A stretch of 64,000 nucleotides of DNA from Clostridia bacterium (GCA_017395685.1 JAFQOD010000028.1:42156-106155), one strand, 5' to 3'. Counted from the stretch's first letter, positions 33,097-41,193 are shown. A program made the numbers and translations. Notes: a model not told the origin generated them from the sequence alone.

Positions 33097-33121
33097 CCCC
33101 TGCGTTGGTGAAGCGCAGGGG
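33097..33121 (-). terminator. Hairpin after DUF6602-like gene
   Basis: CCCCTGCG and CGCAGGGG arms with a weak T-rich tail on the minus strand, 42 bases past the stop. The arms match those after the recombinase genes. Confidence 0.55.
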
Positions 33122-33162
33122 CTTGACAAAATCGACAATCTGAATAATGAGGTTGAAGGCTA

Positions 33163-34005
33163 TCAATCTTCTTCGTAATGAGGTGCATTGAATTTAACTA
33201 CAGGTTGAATTTCCATTGCATGAAGATATTTGTCAATCTGAGTGTTTAACCAATCGTCGGTATCAGCAATTTTCAGGCGTGTATCACGAGTTCGACTCAA
33301 AATATACAATAAGAAGATCGGTAGCGTATCATCTTCACACGGCAATGTCATAAAGCCTTGATATGTATTGCTAGTTGTCACGTAAAACTTTTCGCCTTCG
33401 TAATAGCGCACACGAAAGATAATTGTCTTTTTCTTCAATAGGACAATCATGTCTGGCATCACAGATGGGTTGAGTGGCTTTACCTCATGGAAGTAACTTA
33501 AAACTGTTTTAACATCTACACTGTCATAAGCAAATACAACACCAAAAGGTTTGGTAAATCCACTTTTATTCCATGTTACACCGTGGATATCTATGGACAA
33601 ATTGGGCAGCACTTGGCAGTCATCTGGAGACTCTTTTTGCAGCGATTTAAATGAAGCAATATTATTTATGCTTTCAAAAAATGATTGTTTATTCAAGAGT
33701 GACTTTACTTCTATTTCTCCATATGCAGATTCAAAGGGCATCATATGGTAATCTCCCATAGGAATAGCATATGAAAATAATGCATCATAGATTATGACAT
33801 CAAGTTGCTTGCTAACGTTATCATGTGCGTCGAAGCATTCACCATTACATAGACCATATCTTTGAGGCAGAAACGGCCGGATAATATCTTTGAGAAGAAA
33901 TTCCCGCAAGGCTCCTTTGCTTGCAGCATGCTGAACAATCCTACTCATATTATACTCTGCTTCCAATTTGGGAGTTGCTGCCTTTATTACATCATATAGT
34001 GTCAA
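33163..34005 (-). CDS. DUF6602-like protein, possible nuclease
   Basis: This 280-residue protein resembles DUF6602: Arg-Glu-Phe-Leu near 45, a Pro-Gln-Arg-Tyr-Gly-Leu-Cys-Asn-Gly-Glu stretch near 60, Lys-Gln-Leu-Asp-Val-Ile-Ile-Tyr-Asp near 75, and Tyr-Gly-Glu-Ile-Glu-Val-Lys-Ser near 105. The Asp...Glu-X-Lys spacing fits a PD-(D/E)XK nuclease core (inference). Such proteins are often cargo on mobile elements and may act in defence. The best start is a TTG at 34005, ten bases after GGAGG; the frame remains open 12 codons further. Its AT-rich composition differs from neighbours and suggests recent gain. Confidence 0.68.
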   Translation of the reverse strand: MTLYDVIKAATPKLEAEYNMSRIVQHAASKGALREFLLKDIIRPFLPQRYGLCNGECFDAHDNVSKQLDVIIYDALFSYAIPMGDYHMMPFESAYGEIEVKSLLNKQSFFESINNIASFKSLQKESPDDCQVLPNLSIDIHGVTWNKSGFTKPFGVVFAYDSVDVKTVLSYFHEVKPLNPSVMPDMIVLLKKKTIIFRVRYYEGEKFYVTTSNTYQGFMTLPCEDDTLPIFLLYILSRTRDTRLKIADTDDWLNTQIDKYLHAMEIQPVVKFNAPHYEED

Positions 34006-34073
34006 GCCAATCGAACCTCCTCTCAAAAGATCGAGAAACAATAGTTTTTGTCATTCTGGAACCACACTTTAAA

Positions 34074-34102
34074 ATTATATCATGTCAACTCACTCTGCTC
34101 AA
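34074..34102 (-). promoter_or_regulatory. Promoter of DUF6602-like gene
   Basis: TTGAGC (34102-34097) and a perfect TATAAT (34079-34074) are separated by 17 bases. Confidence 0.65.
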
Positions 34103-34494
34103 TCGCCTTCGTCAGATAAAGTAATGCCTCCACACCGAAAACAGCGGGAGGCATCGTTTGAAAAGTCAAATTCAAAAGTATCTATTATAAACGAAGATGC
34201 GGACGCGGTTTTTTTGTATGATTTTGCTGCGTTACATTCCAATTTTCTCTTCGTTTTTCATTTTTCCCATAAGATTTCTTATTGCCATTTTTCATTATTC
34301 CTCCTTACATAGAAGTCGCGTTGGTAAACAATGCACGCACTTTCTTACGGGGGACTTTTTCTAATAACGCTCTTCTTGTTAATCACTCCTTTCAGTAGAC
34401 ATAAATGCTTCAAATGTGACCAGAAATCACATTCAAAGAACACTAAGTGTATTCGCGAAATTTTTTCATTTTCCTCCATCCCCGGCGCCAAAAT
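34103..34494. other. AT-rich intergenic stretch without a gene
   Basis: No supported reading frame was found. A short inverted repeat (ATGCCTCC at 34124 and GGAGGCAT near 34147) is present without a T-run; its role is unclear. Confidence 0.4.
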
Positions 34495-34523
34495 TTGTGA
34501 ATTTTCAAATTCCGGGTTATAAT
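34495..34523 (+). promoter_or_regulatory. Promoter of Rep-like gene
   Basis: TTGTGA and a perfect TATAAT are separated by 17 bases, about 110 bases before the Rep-like gene. Confidence 0.65.
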
Positions 34524-34636
34524 ATAAGTACAGTAAAAGAAAGAATGAAAAGCATTCAAATGCCATTGCTACCGCTGTCATGGATGGCGGCGTTCTTTTT
34601 GTCTGAATTTTTATAAAACAAGGAGTAACCCAGCAT

Positions 34637-35149
34637 ATGTACAATTACGAAAAACAGAAAACTTATCCCAACCAGAAAATGATTACCATCCACAAAGACC
34701 CTGTGAAGGAAAATTTCCTTCAGGTCAATATTTGCGAATGGCAGGAAGCCTTCGCAACACTCCCCCGCATTTCTTTCGGTCTCTATCTCTATCTTTGCGG
34801 CAACAAGGATCAATTTCATCTTGCCCTCAGCTCCGTTGATGTTCAGAAGTCCCTGGGCGTCTCTGATAGCAGTTATCGCCGTGCCGTGGAAGATTTGCTG
34901 GCGGCGGGCTATTTGATCATGCGGAACGGAAACGAACATACCCTTGATTTTTTCACCAAACCGCAGCCAACCGATTATGTGAAAAAAGAACGCAAAAAGA
35001 AAAAGCCCGCCACCGATGGCGGAGCCGCGGGCGCGGAACCTGTATCTATGGAGGATACCCCCTCTGAGCCTCCAGCCGATGATGATGAAGAAAATCTTTC
35101 CTCTTATCTTCTCTCTCAATATTCTTCTTCCAAATATGAATGGTCTTGA
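34637..35149 (+). CDS. Replication-initiator-like winged helix protein
   Basis: This 170-residue protein has residues about 15-110 like the N-terminal domain of plasmid or element replication proteins: Met-Ile-Thr-Ile-His-Lys-Asp-Pro, then Phe-Gly-Leu-Tyr-Leu-Tyr-Leu-Cys, a Leu-Ser-Ser-Val-Asp-Val-Gln-Lys-Ser helix-turn-helix, and a Glu-Asp-Leu-Leu-Ala-Ala-Gly-Tyr wing. The C-terminal ~60 residues are Lys-rich and then acidic and probably disordered. It may start replication of an excised element or act as a regulator. It has AAGGAG eleven bases upstream. Confidence 0.65.
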   Translation: MYNYEKQKTYPNQKMITIHKDPVKENFLQVNICEWQEAFATLPRISFGLYLYLCGNKDQFHLALSSVDVQKSLGVSDSSYRRAVEDLLAAGYLIMRNGNEHTLDFFTKPQPTDYVKKERKKKKPATDGGAAGAEPVSMEDTPSEPPADDDEENLSSYLLSQYSSSKYEWS

Positions 35150-35416
35150 TACCATTCCTCTTTTCACGCGCGAAGCGCGTAAATTATCTATTCTTTATCT
35201 GTTTATCTATTTATATATTTCTCTCTTCATGGAAGAAGGATTTTTCCCCGCAGGCGGTCAGCCCATCCCCTTCCATGAAGAAAAATCCGCCACCGGTACC
35301 ATTCGTCATCCGTGATAGCTTGTTCATGGGCAGAGTCGCCGGTGAAAAAGGCAGATGGTTCATATCATTCCCTGACGCCGCAACAATTGTTTTCACAATC
35401 CTATACCATAAGAAAG
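35150..35416. other. Intergenic stretch with inverted repeats
   Basis: No gene is supported. ACGCGC-gaa-GCGCGT lies at about 35166-35180, and a longer interrupted inverted repeat (GGATTTTTC near 35238 with GAAAAATCC near 35280, and TTCATGGAAG with CTTCCATGAA) suggests a folded RNA or a single-strand origin-like structure. Confidence 0.35.
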
Positions 35417-35450
35417 CCCGCTGATAATTTCGTCAGCGGGTTATTTGTTT
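35417..35450 (+). terminator. Terminator downstream of Rep-like gene
   Basis: CCCGCTGA and TCAGCGGG arms are followed by TTATTTGTTT. Confidence 0.72.
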
Positions 35451-35606
35451 GCCCTGGGCGGCGATACTTAATATAATTATTCTTGATTTCTTTCTCTTCT
35501 TTCGTCCATGAAGTGGGGATGCCTCCAGCAAATGCGTGGATTTCTTTCTGGACAAAAGAAAAAGGCGAAGAACTTATTGTCTTCGCCGTTCAGAAATCCT
35601 TCTGTA

Positions 35607-35969
35607 TCAATTCGTATTTTCTTCATGGTTTTTCATGTCGTGTGCTTCAATTAGTACAGCGCTACGATATCCGGATACGTTTTCCTCTATGTAATCAGCA
35701 CTGGCATTGCAATAATTCTTCACTGCAATCTCATAGAACAAATCTTCTATAGCGCTTGAAAGGTCAGCTTCTGCATAAGACACAGCTTGCGCTAATTCTT
35801 TCTCGTTATGCGGATCCAGATTAGCGCCAACGCACATTTCGGCAAGGGTTATCAATTCAATCCTTTCGTCGTCAGAAAGATGAAATATAATAGGATCCTT
35901 CGGATTCTCAATCGCTTTCAGAATCATATCCGGGGAATGGGTGAAAACAAACTGCGTTTTGATTTTCAT
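35607..35969 (-). CDS. Element protein of unknown function (120 aa)
   Basis: This 120-residue acidic, mostly helical protein is not recognised. It has an N-terminal Phe-Val-Phe-Thr-His-Ser strand, a Leu-Ser-Asp-Asp-Glu-Arg helix near 31 and a C-terminal Glu-Asn-Val-Ser-Gly-Tyr segment. A GGGAGGAAAT site supports the start. It is downstream of, and on the same strand as, the three paralogues at 36036-37366 and may be the last gene of their transcript. Confidence 0.65.
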   Translation of the reverse strand: MKIKTQFVFTHSPDMILKAIENPKDPIIFHLSDDERIELITLAEMCVGANLDPHNEKELAQAVSYAEADLSSAIEDLFYEIAVKNYCNASADYIEENVSGYRSAVLIEAHDMKNHEENTN

Positions 35970-36035
35970 AGCAATTTCCTCCCGCGCTTTTGCGCTTTCA
36001 AAATGAATTGTTCATTCAGTTTGCCGCTGCCAGAT

Positions 36036-36536
36036 TCACGAAGCCTTGGCAAGGACGTGTGCATCCGCGTTTTCTTCCTGCACAGAATTGTGAGCGATTT
36101 CATCTGCCGGAGCAACATTCTTTTCCGTTTCCATTTCCACCTTGGTTTTGACGATCAGAAAGCCATTGGCGTCAAACTGCGGCTGTTCGGAGTAGTTGGG
36201 GTAGTTAGCCATGAACCAGGTCTTCACATACTTGTAGGGACTGGTCTGCCCTTTGGAAAGTTCCTTGACGGTAACAAATTCCGTCATGCGTTTATCAGCG
36301 TTACGGCATTTGCTGATGTAGACCTCCATCTGCTTGAAGGTCAGGCCTTTCTTAGTCTGATGAGTCTCGTAACGTTCTACAACCAGGGCGTCGCCATAGG
36401 TTGCCATCAACTGACAGAAGGTGAGTTGTTCAATGGAACCAGGGATGGCAGCGCGCTTTTCAAATTCCTTGGAAATGGTCAGGGTAGTGGAGAACAGGTC
36501 GAAGTTGTAGCGGGCACAGGCAGACTTATTACACAT
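36036..36536 (-). CDS. Tandem paralogue C (166 aa), unknown family
   Basis: This is the third of three related small proteins. It shares with its neighbours a Thr-Leu-Thr-Ile-Ser-Lys-Glu-Phe segment near 20, a Leu-Thr-Phe-Lys-Gln-Met helix near 70 and Pro-Tyr-Lys-Tyr-Val-Lys-Thr-Trp-Phe near 105, followed by an acidic tail of about 40 residues unique to this copy. No known domain was recognised. GAGAGGAATATC upstream supports 36536 as the start. Its length and the paralogue layout suggest a subunit of a complex or a DNA-binding accessory of the element (inference). Confidence 0.72.
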   Translation of the reverse strand: MCNKSACARYNFDLFSTTLTISKEFEKRAAIPGSIEQLTFCQLMATYGDALVVERYETHQTKKGLTFKQMEVYISKCRNADKRMTEFVTVKELSKGQTSPYKYVKTWFMANYPNYSEQPQFDANGFLIVKTKVEMETEKNVAPADEIAHNSVQEENADAHVLAKAS

Positions 36537-36560
36537 AGTGATATTCCTCTCTTTCTTCAA

Positions 36561-36962
36561 TCAAGCATTGGCGGCATAGTTGGCAGGAGTGTTGACAATG
36601 CGGAAGTTCTCGTCAAATTCAGGGACGGCGGCATGGTTGGGGAAGGTGCTTTCATACCAGTTTTCCACATACTTGTAAGGATGTTCTTCGCCCTTTGATG
36701 CTTTACGAACTGCTTCAAATTCGGCGAGATAGTGCCTGGCGTCTGCAAGGCAGCTAATGTGATGAAGCATCTGCATGTAGGTCAGCCGAGAAGAGGCTTT
36801 GCGCTTTTTCATCTTTTCCAGCACGATGGGTATGCCCAGCTCGCGGAGAGCCTTCATCGTTTCGTAGGTGTCGCCACCCAGGGTGCTGGCCTGTTCCAGG
36901 AACTTCTTGCTGACGGTGATGGTGTTGGTGATGTAGTTGATCTCGTAACCCTTGCGATTCAT
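36561..36962 (-). CDS. Tandem paralogue B (133 aa), unknown family
   Basis: This middle copy begins Gly-Tyr-Glu-Ile-Asn-Tyr and has Thr-Ile-Thr-Val-Ser-Lys-Lys-Phe-Leu near 15, Leu-Thr-Tyr-Met-Gln-Met near 60 and Pro-Tyr-Lys-Tyr-Val-Glu-Asn-Trp-Tyr near 97. It has an AAAGGAGA site at the 36962 start and lies 14 bases from copy A. No catalytic motif is conserved among the three, so a structural or binding role is more likely. Confidence 0.72.
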   Translation of the reverse strand: MNRKGYEINYITNTITVSKKFLEQASTLGGDTYETMKALRELGIPIVLEKMKKRKASSRLTYMQMLHHISCLADARHYLAEFEAVRKASKGEEHPYKYVENWYESTFPNHAAVPEFDENFRIVNTPANYAANA

Positions 36963-36976
36963 AGCGGTATCTCCTT

Positions 36977-37366
36977 TCACTCGTTGACGGTAGCGGTGGA
37001 CTTGTGAGACAGATACTTTTCCTGATACTTTTCCAGGAACCAGTGCTTGACGAATCCGTAGGAACCGGCGTAGGCTTTTGCCCGGCGCTTGACACTCTCG
37101 TATTCGTCCAGGGCTTCTTGATTGCCAGGGAACCATTCTGCAATCAGGATTGCCATGTTTTCGTAGCTCAGCTTGCCGTAGGACTCGCGGTCGGCCTTCT
37201 GCTCAATCGTGTATCGGGCGGCGGTAAAGGTTGGATACTGGCCTCTGAGTTGCATATAACGTGCATACTCTTCCGTGCCAACGATGGCGGCCTTGCGTGC
37301 GAAATCCTTCGTCATAACAATCTTCTTCTCAACGAGGAGAACCTCGTAACCCATGGAATACTTCAT
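36977..37366 (-). CDS. Tandem paralogue A (129 aa), unknown family
   Basis: The first gene of the trio begins Met-Lys-Tyr-Ser-Met-Gly-Tyr-Glu-Val and has Ile-Val-Met-Thr-Lys-Asp-Phe-Ala near 16, Leu-Ser-Tyr-Glu-Asn-Met near 65 and Tyr-Gly-Phe-Val-Lys-His-Trp-Phe near 103. It is the most divergent of the three. GCAGGAGGTAAG lies before the start, and a promoter lies at 37433. Confidence 0.72.
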   Translation of the reverse strand: MKYSMGYEVLLVEKKIVMTKDFARKAAIVGTEEYARYMQLRGQYPTFTAARYTIEQKADRESYGKLSYENMAILIAEWFPGNQEALDEYESVKRRAKAYAGSYGFVKHWFLEKYQEKYLSHKSTATVNE

Positions 37367-37432
37367 TTTCTTACCTCCTGCGGTGCTGCCGCTTGTTGTT
37401 TGAGTTTCGTTGTTGTTGTGATCACAATACCA

Positions 37433-37460
37433 ATTATACACATAATTTTATACACTGCAA
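37433..37460 (-). promoter_or_regulatory. Promoter of the paralogue operon
   Basis: TTGCAG (37460-37455) and a perfect TATAAT (37438-37433) are separated by 16 bases. The region 37461-37903 is AT-rich and holds no supported gene. Confidence 0.65.
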
Positions 37461-37903
37461 ATCGCATGAATATGCATATAATGTATAAAAAGACCGCAAA
37501 GCATTGGAATTCCTATGTATAATGGCTTTTAATAAAAATAAATTTATCTGTCTGGTGCCAAAAGAAAGTTTATACGTTTTGAATAGATTTCTGCATAAAA
37601 AGCGTAAAAACGTGAATATTGCTATGAATATCGACGCATAAACGGTGGGGGTATGCAGGAAAAATCAAGAAATTGCTTTAATTTCTTTTACGTTTTTTCT
37701 GCTTGTTGATATCTAAAATTGATATGTGCCAATCATTGAGACAGAAGTTCTATATTAGATTTGATAGTTGAAAAGAGATAAGTGATATCAGAATGTCAGA
37801 AAGTTGTAGCACGAAGTTTCAAACACGAAGAAAAAGTTTGGAAAGTTGTAGTAGAACTTTGGTAACTTGTATATAAGTATAACTGAATGATCCAAACAAA
37901 AAA

Positions 37904-37926
37904 ATAGAACGCAAAACACGTTCTAT
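37904..37926. terminator. Terminator-like hairpin near element 1 right end
   Basis: ATAGAAC and GTTCTAT arms, with an A-run upstream and TTTCT downstream. It lies 64 bases before the second attachment core. Confidence 0.5.
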
Positions 37927-37989
37927 TTCTAATGAAAAACACGCTAAAAGTGAAGCAACTGTATTTATTTTAAGGGTTTCCGGGGTGCC

Positions 37990-38036
37990 TTGACATCGTG
38001 GGGGTCATAGGTTCGAGTCCTACTAATCCCACCAGT
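37990..38036 (+). repeat. Attachment core, copy 2 (junction of elements 1 and 2)
   Basis: An exact copy of the 47-bp tRNA-Val 3' segment. It lacks the 5' half of the tRNA, so it is an attachment site and not a tRNA gene. The 38035-38942 region after it is a near copy of 56160-57064. Confidence 0.9.
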
Positions 38037-38044
38037 GAAGAAAG

Positions 38045-38070
38045 CCTTGTAAATCAAGGCTTTTTTCGTT
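38045..38070. terminator. Terminator after attachment core, copy 2
   Basis: AAGCCTTG-taaat-CAAGGCTT with six T; the same hairpin is found at 56169-56194. Confidence 0.8.
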
Positions 38071-38192
38071 TTTGGCTTTATGCTTCTGTAAACAGAGGGG
38101 ATCAAAAATCCCCCTCCGGAACCACGATCCATTATTTTCCAACGCCTAAAACCCTTATATTACAAGGGTTTCCGGGCATTTTTCCGGCACCA

Positions 38193-38942
38193 TCAGGAAC
38201 CACAGGCATAGGCCGCATTCATTGTTTCTACGGCTTTCTGATGCTTCAGGATGCCCTGCTTCCGGGTACGGGCATACACCGTTTCCACCATTCGGGTATC
38301 CGCATGCCCCAGCAAATCCGCTACCTGGGCGGAGGTAAAGCCCATCTCCTTCAATTGCGTGCCGAAGGTGGCGCGAAAATCATGATTATCGTATTTTCCA
38401 AGGATGCCCAATTTCTCAAATGCCGCCTTGTAATTCCGCTCCATAGTAGATGGGGATGCAGGCTTCTCTTTCGTTCTGCCGTGGATGATATAGCCCATTT
38501 CCTGACAGTACGGCGTCAGCAGTTGCTGTAAAGGCCTGGGAATGAAAAAGATTCTCTCCGACGCCTCCGTCTTGGGATTGTCCTTGACCACCGCTCTCTT
38601 TTTGTTGGGATACACCACCACCTGTACCACTTCGCCGTATCCTTCCTGAAGATGAATATTCTCCCATCGCAAGCCCATGATTTCTTCCCGTCTCAATCCC
38701 GTATACACCAGCAATCCCATATACAGCCGCTGCCTTGGATGATTCAGGGCGGGAATCAAGCGCTTGATCCTGTCCAGTTCTTCATCCGGCAGCGCCTTGT
38801 GATGCCCTTCCTTTGCTCCGTTATTGCGAAGCAGGGTATTTTTGAAAGGGGTATCCTGGATGATCTTCATCTCCATGGCCACTTTGAAGATGCGGCTGGC
38901 AAAGCCGCCGATTCGGTCAATGGTTTTACGGTTCAGATTCAA
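38193..38942 (-). pseudogene. Integrase of element 2, 5' truncated
   Basis: This reads as the C-terminal ~248 residues of an integrase nearly identical to that at 56318, and keeps the catalytic Arg, His-X-X-Arg, His and Tyr. The first 117 residues, including the arm-binding and most of the core-binding domain, are missing: homology stops abruptly at 38942 and unrelated sequence follows. It is unlikely to recombine by itself, so element 2 would depend on another integrase. A TTG at the junction could start a short product. Confidence 0.88.
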
Positions 38943-38989
38943 ATATGTCTTAATTCCATTTTTCTGGTTTCAGATGTCTGTAGGTATAG

Positions 38990-39553
38990 TTATATACCCC
39001 CGTTATTTGCATCCTCCCGGTCAGGAAGGCAGCGCATCAGATCATAGAATTCCAATTCTGTCAATTGCTCCAGACGGTCATAATAATATACCTCCGTCGG
39101 TGTAAGCTCCCTGGGGTTCCGGATGCGGTATTGCCTGCCCAGTTCCTTCAATGTTTTTTTCACGGTCGTTTCCCTGCGAACGGGAGCAAAATAATAATTT
39201 CCACTGTTGGGCAAGCGTAAAGGCTTTTCCAGAGCGGCAAATATTCTGATCCGCCGCCAGTCAATCAAAATGATTTCCTTCTGACGGTCAAAGCTGATAA
39301 GGGCCTTATCCACCAGGCGCTTCCGCACCTGAGAAATCTTGTTGGCCGGAATTCCGGTTGCCCTGGTGATCAATTCCATCGAAGGGCGGAAATGATCCGC
39401 ATGCCCTGCGTAGCATTGCAAAAGTGATTCCGTCTGGCTGCGCAGATGGATATTTCTTGCCGCATCCTGAATCATTTGTCTGTAATTCCAGGGGCGGGGC
39501 TCGCTGTGCTATATCCTGCAAGGGATCGTAACAAATGCTTCGTTTTGCTTCAT
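38990..39553 (-). pseudogene. Replication-type HTH protein with in-frame TAG
   Basis: The full frame starts at the ATG at 39553 behind AAAGGATC and reads Met-Lys-Gln-Asn-Glu-Ala-Phe-Val-Thr-Ile before a TAG at codon 15 (39511-39509). The same frame then stays open for 172 codons. The 161-residue part from the Met at 39475 has helix-turn-helix features (Ile-Thr-Arg-Ala-Thr-Gly-Ile-Pro-Ala-Asn-Lys-Ile and Lys-Arg-Leu-Val-Asp-Lys-Ala-Leu), like a replication or plasmid-control protein. Re-initiation at 39475 could still give that product, but no strong ribosome site precedes it. Confidence 0.62.
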
Positions 39554-39658
39554 ATGATCTGATCCTTTCGTTATTTTTCTCACGCTTTAGAAACACCAAT
39601 TTCAGTGATCTGGATAAAACACCTTACCGCCTGAAAATCGTGCCCGGAAACCCTTGAT

Positions 39659-40057
39659 TTATAAGGGTTTTTCATGGTCTAAAGCGTGAGGTTTTTGCTC
39701 TGTTTTCCAATATCTCCGCCGCTGTCTTTCAGCATTCTTTTTCCGCTTCATCAGAATGCGGCATTTTTCACAATAGCGGCTTCGGTTTGAAACGGGATAA
39801 AACGGCTGATGACACAGTGCACAAGGCTTTTCCATTTTCCCCTTCTGCTCTGCAGCATGCTCCATTTTTGCCCGTACCAGTGCATTCAGCCCAGGATTCA
39901 TGGGCAATACTGCATTCAAAAAATATGTGCATACCCATCCATGGCATTCATAGGCAAAGCATGGGCAATCCTGCGGAATGCATTGTCCATCGCAATCATT
40001 CGCGCATTCCTGCCTGGCATATTGTATGCAGCGTTTTTGCAGTGCCTTTTCCGTCAA
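39659..40057 (-). CDS. Cysteine-rich VLP-type element protein
   Basis: This 132-residue protein has two cysteine clusters: an N-terminal Cys-X3-Cys-X3-Cys-X3-Cys-X-Cys set around residues 18-37 with Trp-Val-Cys-Thr-Tyr-Phe-Leu and Val-Leu-Pro (the 'VLP' motif), and a C-terminal Cys-X2-Cys...Cys-X2-Cys zinc ribbon around 80-100, then a basic tail. The family is typical of Firmicute conjugative or mobilisable elements; its role is unknown, though the zinc ribbon suggests nucleic-acid binding. The start is a TTG at 40057 with AAGGA upstream. Confidence 0.75.
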   Translation of the reverse strand: MTEKALQKRCIQYARQECANDCDGQCIPQDCPCFAYECHGWVCTYFLNAVLPMNPGLNALVRAKMEHAAEQKGKMEKPCALCHQPFYPVSNRSRYCEKCRILMKRKKNAERQRRRYWKTEQKPHALDHEKPL

Positions 40058-40064
40058 TTAAGTA

Positions 40065-40195
40065 TCATTCCTTTTTCTCAGTAGATTCTATGGTTTTTCT
40101 GCGTTCCTGTGATGGTTTTCCTGAAAATTCAAATAGTTTCATAGCCCGCTCGTCCACAGACAAGCTATTACTTATGTTTTTCTACCATTTTTCAT
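40065..40195 (-). pseudogene. Possible small gene with one-base slip
   Basis: After an AAAGGAG site, ATG at 40195 opens a frame that stops after seven codons. One more A in the A-run near 40180 would join it to an open frame reading Leu-Ser-Val-Asp-Glu-Arg-Ala-Met-Lys-Leu-Phe, giving about 42 residues and ending just before the Cys-rich gene. Evidence is weak. Confidence 0.35.
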
Positions 40196-40337
40196 TTCTG
40201 CTCCTTTCGATAAAGTGTAGGCACTTCACGCCTTTCGCATATATTGGGAACATTTTTTAGAAAAAATTTCAGCATTTGGCAATTTTTCTTTCCCGGTCAT
40301 GATTTTTTCCGTATGACAGGCATAGGCTCACGACCAT

Positions 40338-40450
40338 ATCACGATACTTTTCAAACGTAAACACAGCAAAAAAGCAGGCGGATCACTCCGTCTGCTTTCT
40401 TTTCGTCTTCAGTTTCTTTGTTATACCTTCTCTCCCGTTACGGGATCAAT
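40338..40450. repeat. 113-bp block repeated at 57500-57612
   Basis: This block (ending in the last codons of the XRE gene of module 2) recurs almost exactly at 57500-57612, where a different XRE gene follows. It marks the recombination border where the repressor gene was exchanged. Confidence 0.75.
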
Positions 40451-40636
40451 GAACGAAATTTCCAACTTCAACCCCAGCGCTTCAGCAATCTCCCTCAAAT
40501 CTTTTTCGGTGAAATTGTCGCGCTTCATTTTGTTATGAAAATTTTGCGGAGATATGCCAATACGCCGCGCCAACTCAGATTCGGAAATATTTCCACGCTT
40601 GACCAGAGCAATCCGGATTGGTTCAACCATACTCAT
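40421..40636 (-). CDS. XRE-type repressor of module 2
   Basis: This 71-residue helix-turn-helix protein has Ser-Glu-Leu-Ala-Arg-Arg-Ile-Gly-Ile-Ser and Gln-Asn-Phe-His-Asn-Lys-Met-Lys near 20-40. It shares the ending Gly-Glu-Lys-Val with the module 1 regulator but little else in the recognition helix. GAGGTGAT precedes the start. It reads away from the 89-aa gene and should repress the shared promoter region. Confidence 0.87.
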   Translation of the reverse strand: MSMVEPIRIALVKRGNISESELARRIGISPQNFHNKMKRDNFTEKDLREIAEALGLKLEISFIDPVTGEKV

Positions 40637-40689
40637 AACATATCACCTCAGATTAAATTATACATCTTCCCATTTGAAAAGTCAAATCA

Positions 40690-40755
40690 TCGTATAAATT
40701 TTATATTAAAAAGTTTAATTTGCTATTGACTTTTTAAATTTTTTAGTTTAATATA
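40690..40755 (+). promoter_or_regulatory. Module 2 promoter-operator
   Basis: TTGACT (40726-40731) and TAATAT (40749-40754) are separated by 17 bases. Repeated AGTTTAA-type motifs around 40711 and 40745 are candidate operator half-sites and differ from those of modules 1 and 3. Confidence 0.68.
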
Positions 40756-40805
40756 GAAATCAATCAAGGGAAGTTTCAAACTTCCAAGAGTAAGGAGGAA
40801 TAAAA

Positions 40806-41075
40806 ATGAGTAACCCCAGCATGGAAGCCAAGGTCAGGGAACTGATGGAACTGAAACGCATGAAGGAGGAATTAGAAGCAGAAATCGCTGCCACAGAAGA
40901 CGAAATCAAAGCGGTGATGGGTCAGGAGGAATTGCTCCTGGCGGGTTCCTACAAGGTCAGTTGGAAAACCTTCACCAGCAGCCGCATTGATACCACCGCA
41001 TTGAAAAAAGCCCTGCCGGATGTCGCGGCGGCTTACACCAAGACCACCACCGCCCGCCGCTTTGCCATCAATTAA
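40806..41075 (+). CDS. 89-aa module protein, copy 2
   Basis: It is almost identical to the product at 26017, with a few substitutions (for instance Arg for Lys near residue 11 and Thr for Gln near 80). The same coiled-coil and Tyr-Lys-Val-Ser-Trp-Lys features apply. It follows a GGAGG site and the module 2 promoter. Confidence 0.8.
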   Translation: MSNPSMEAKVRELMELKRMKEELEAEIAATEDEIKAVMGQEELLLAGSYKVSWKTFTSSRIDTTALKKALPDVAAAYTKTTTARRFAIN

Positions 41076-41078
41076 AAA

Positions 41079-41172
41079 GCCGGAACACCTACCACAGCAT
41101 TCCGGCAACGCCCCACGATAAGTACCACCAAACCGGGGAGCACTTCATTCTACCACATTTGGAGTGCTCCCC
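41079..41172 (+). ncRNA. Paired conserved hairpins, module 2
   Basis: Hairpin A (41079-41106) and hairpin B (41135-41172, 10-bp arms) are the same as in module 1, while the bases between them differ. Confidence 0.6.
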
Positions 41173-41193
41173 ACAAGATGAAAGGAGCACAAA

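Noticed and set aside
37990..38036. Second and third tRNA-Val genes (also 55904-55950)
   Set aside because: Only the 3' part from the anticodon loop onward is present; no 5' acceptor arm or D-arm can form a cloverleaf.
25175..39553. Full recoding of TAG as an amino acid
   Set aside because: Several clearly complete genes, including module genes at 27524 and 42312, end in TAG at the expected position; two early TAG codons are better explained by mutation unless a suppressor tRNA is found.
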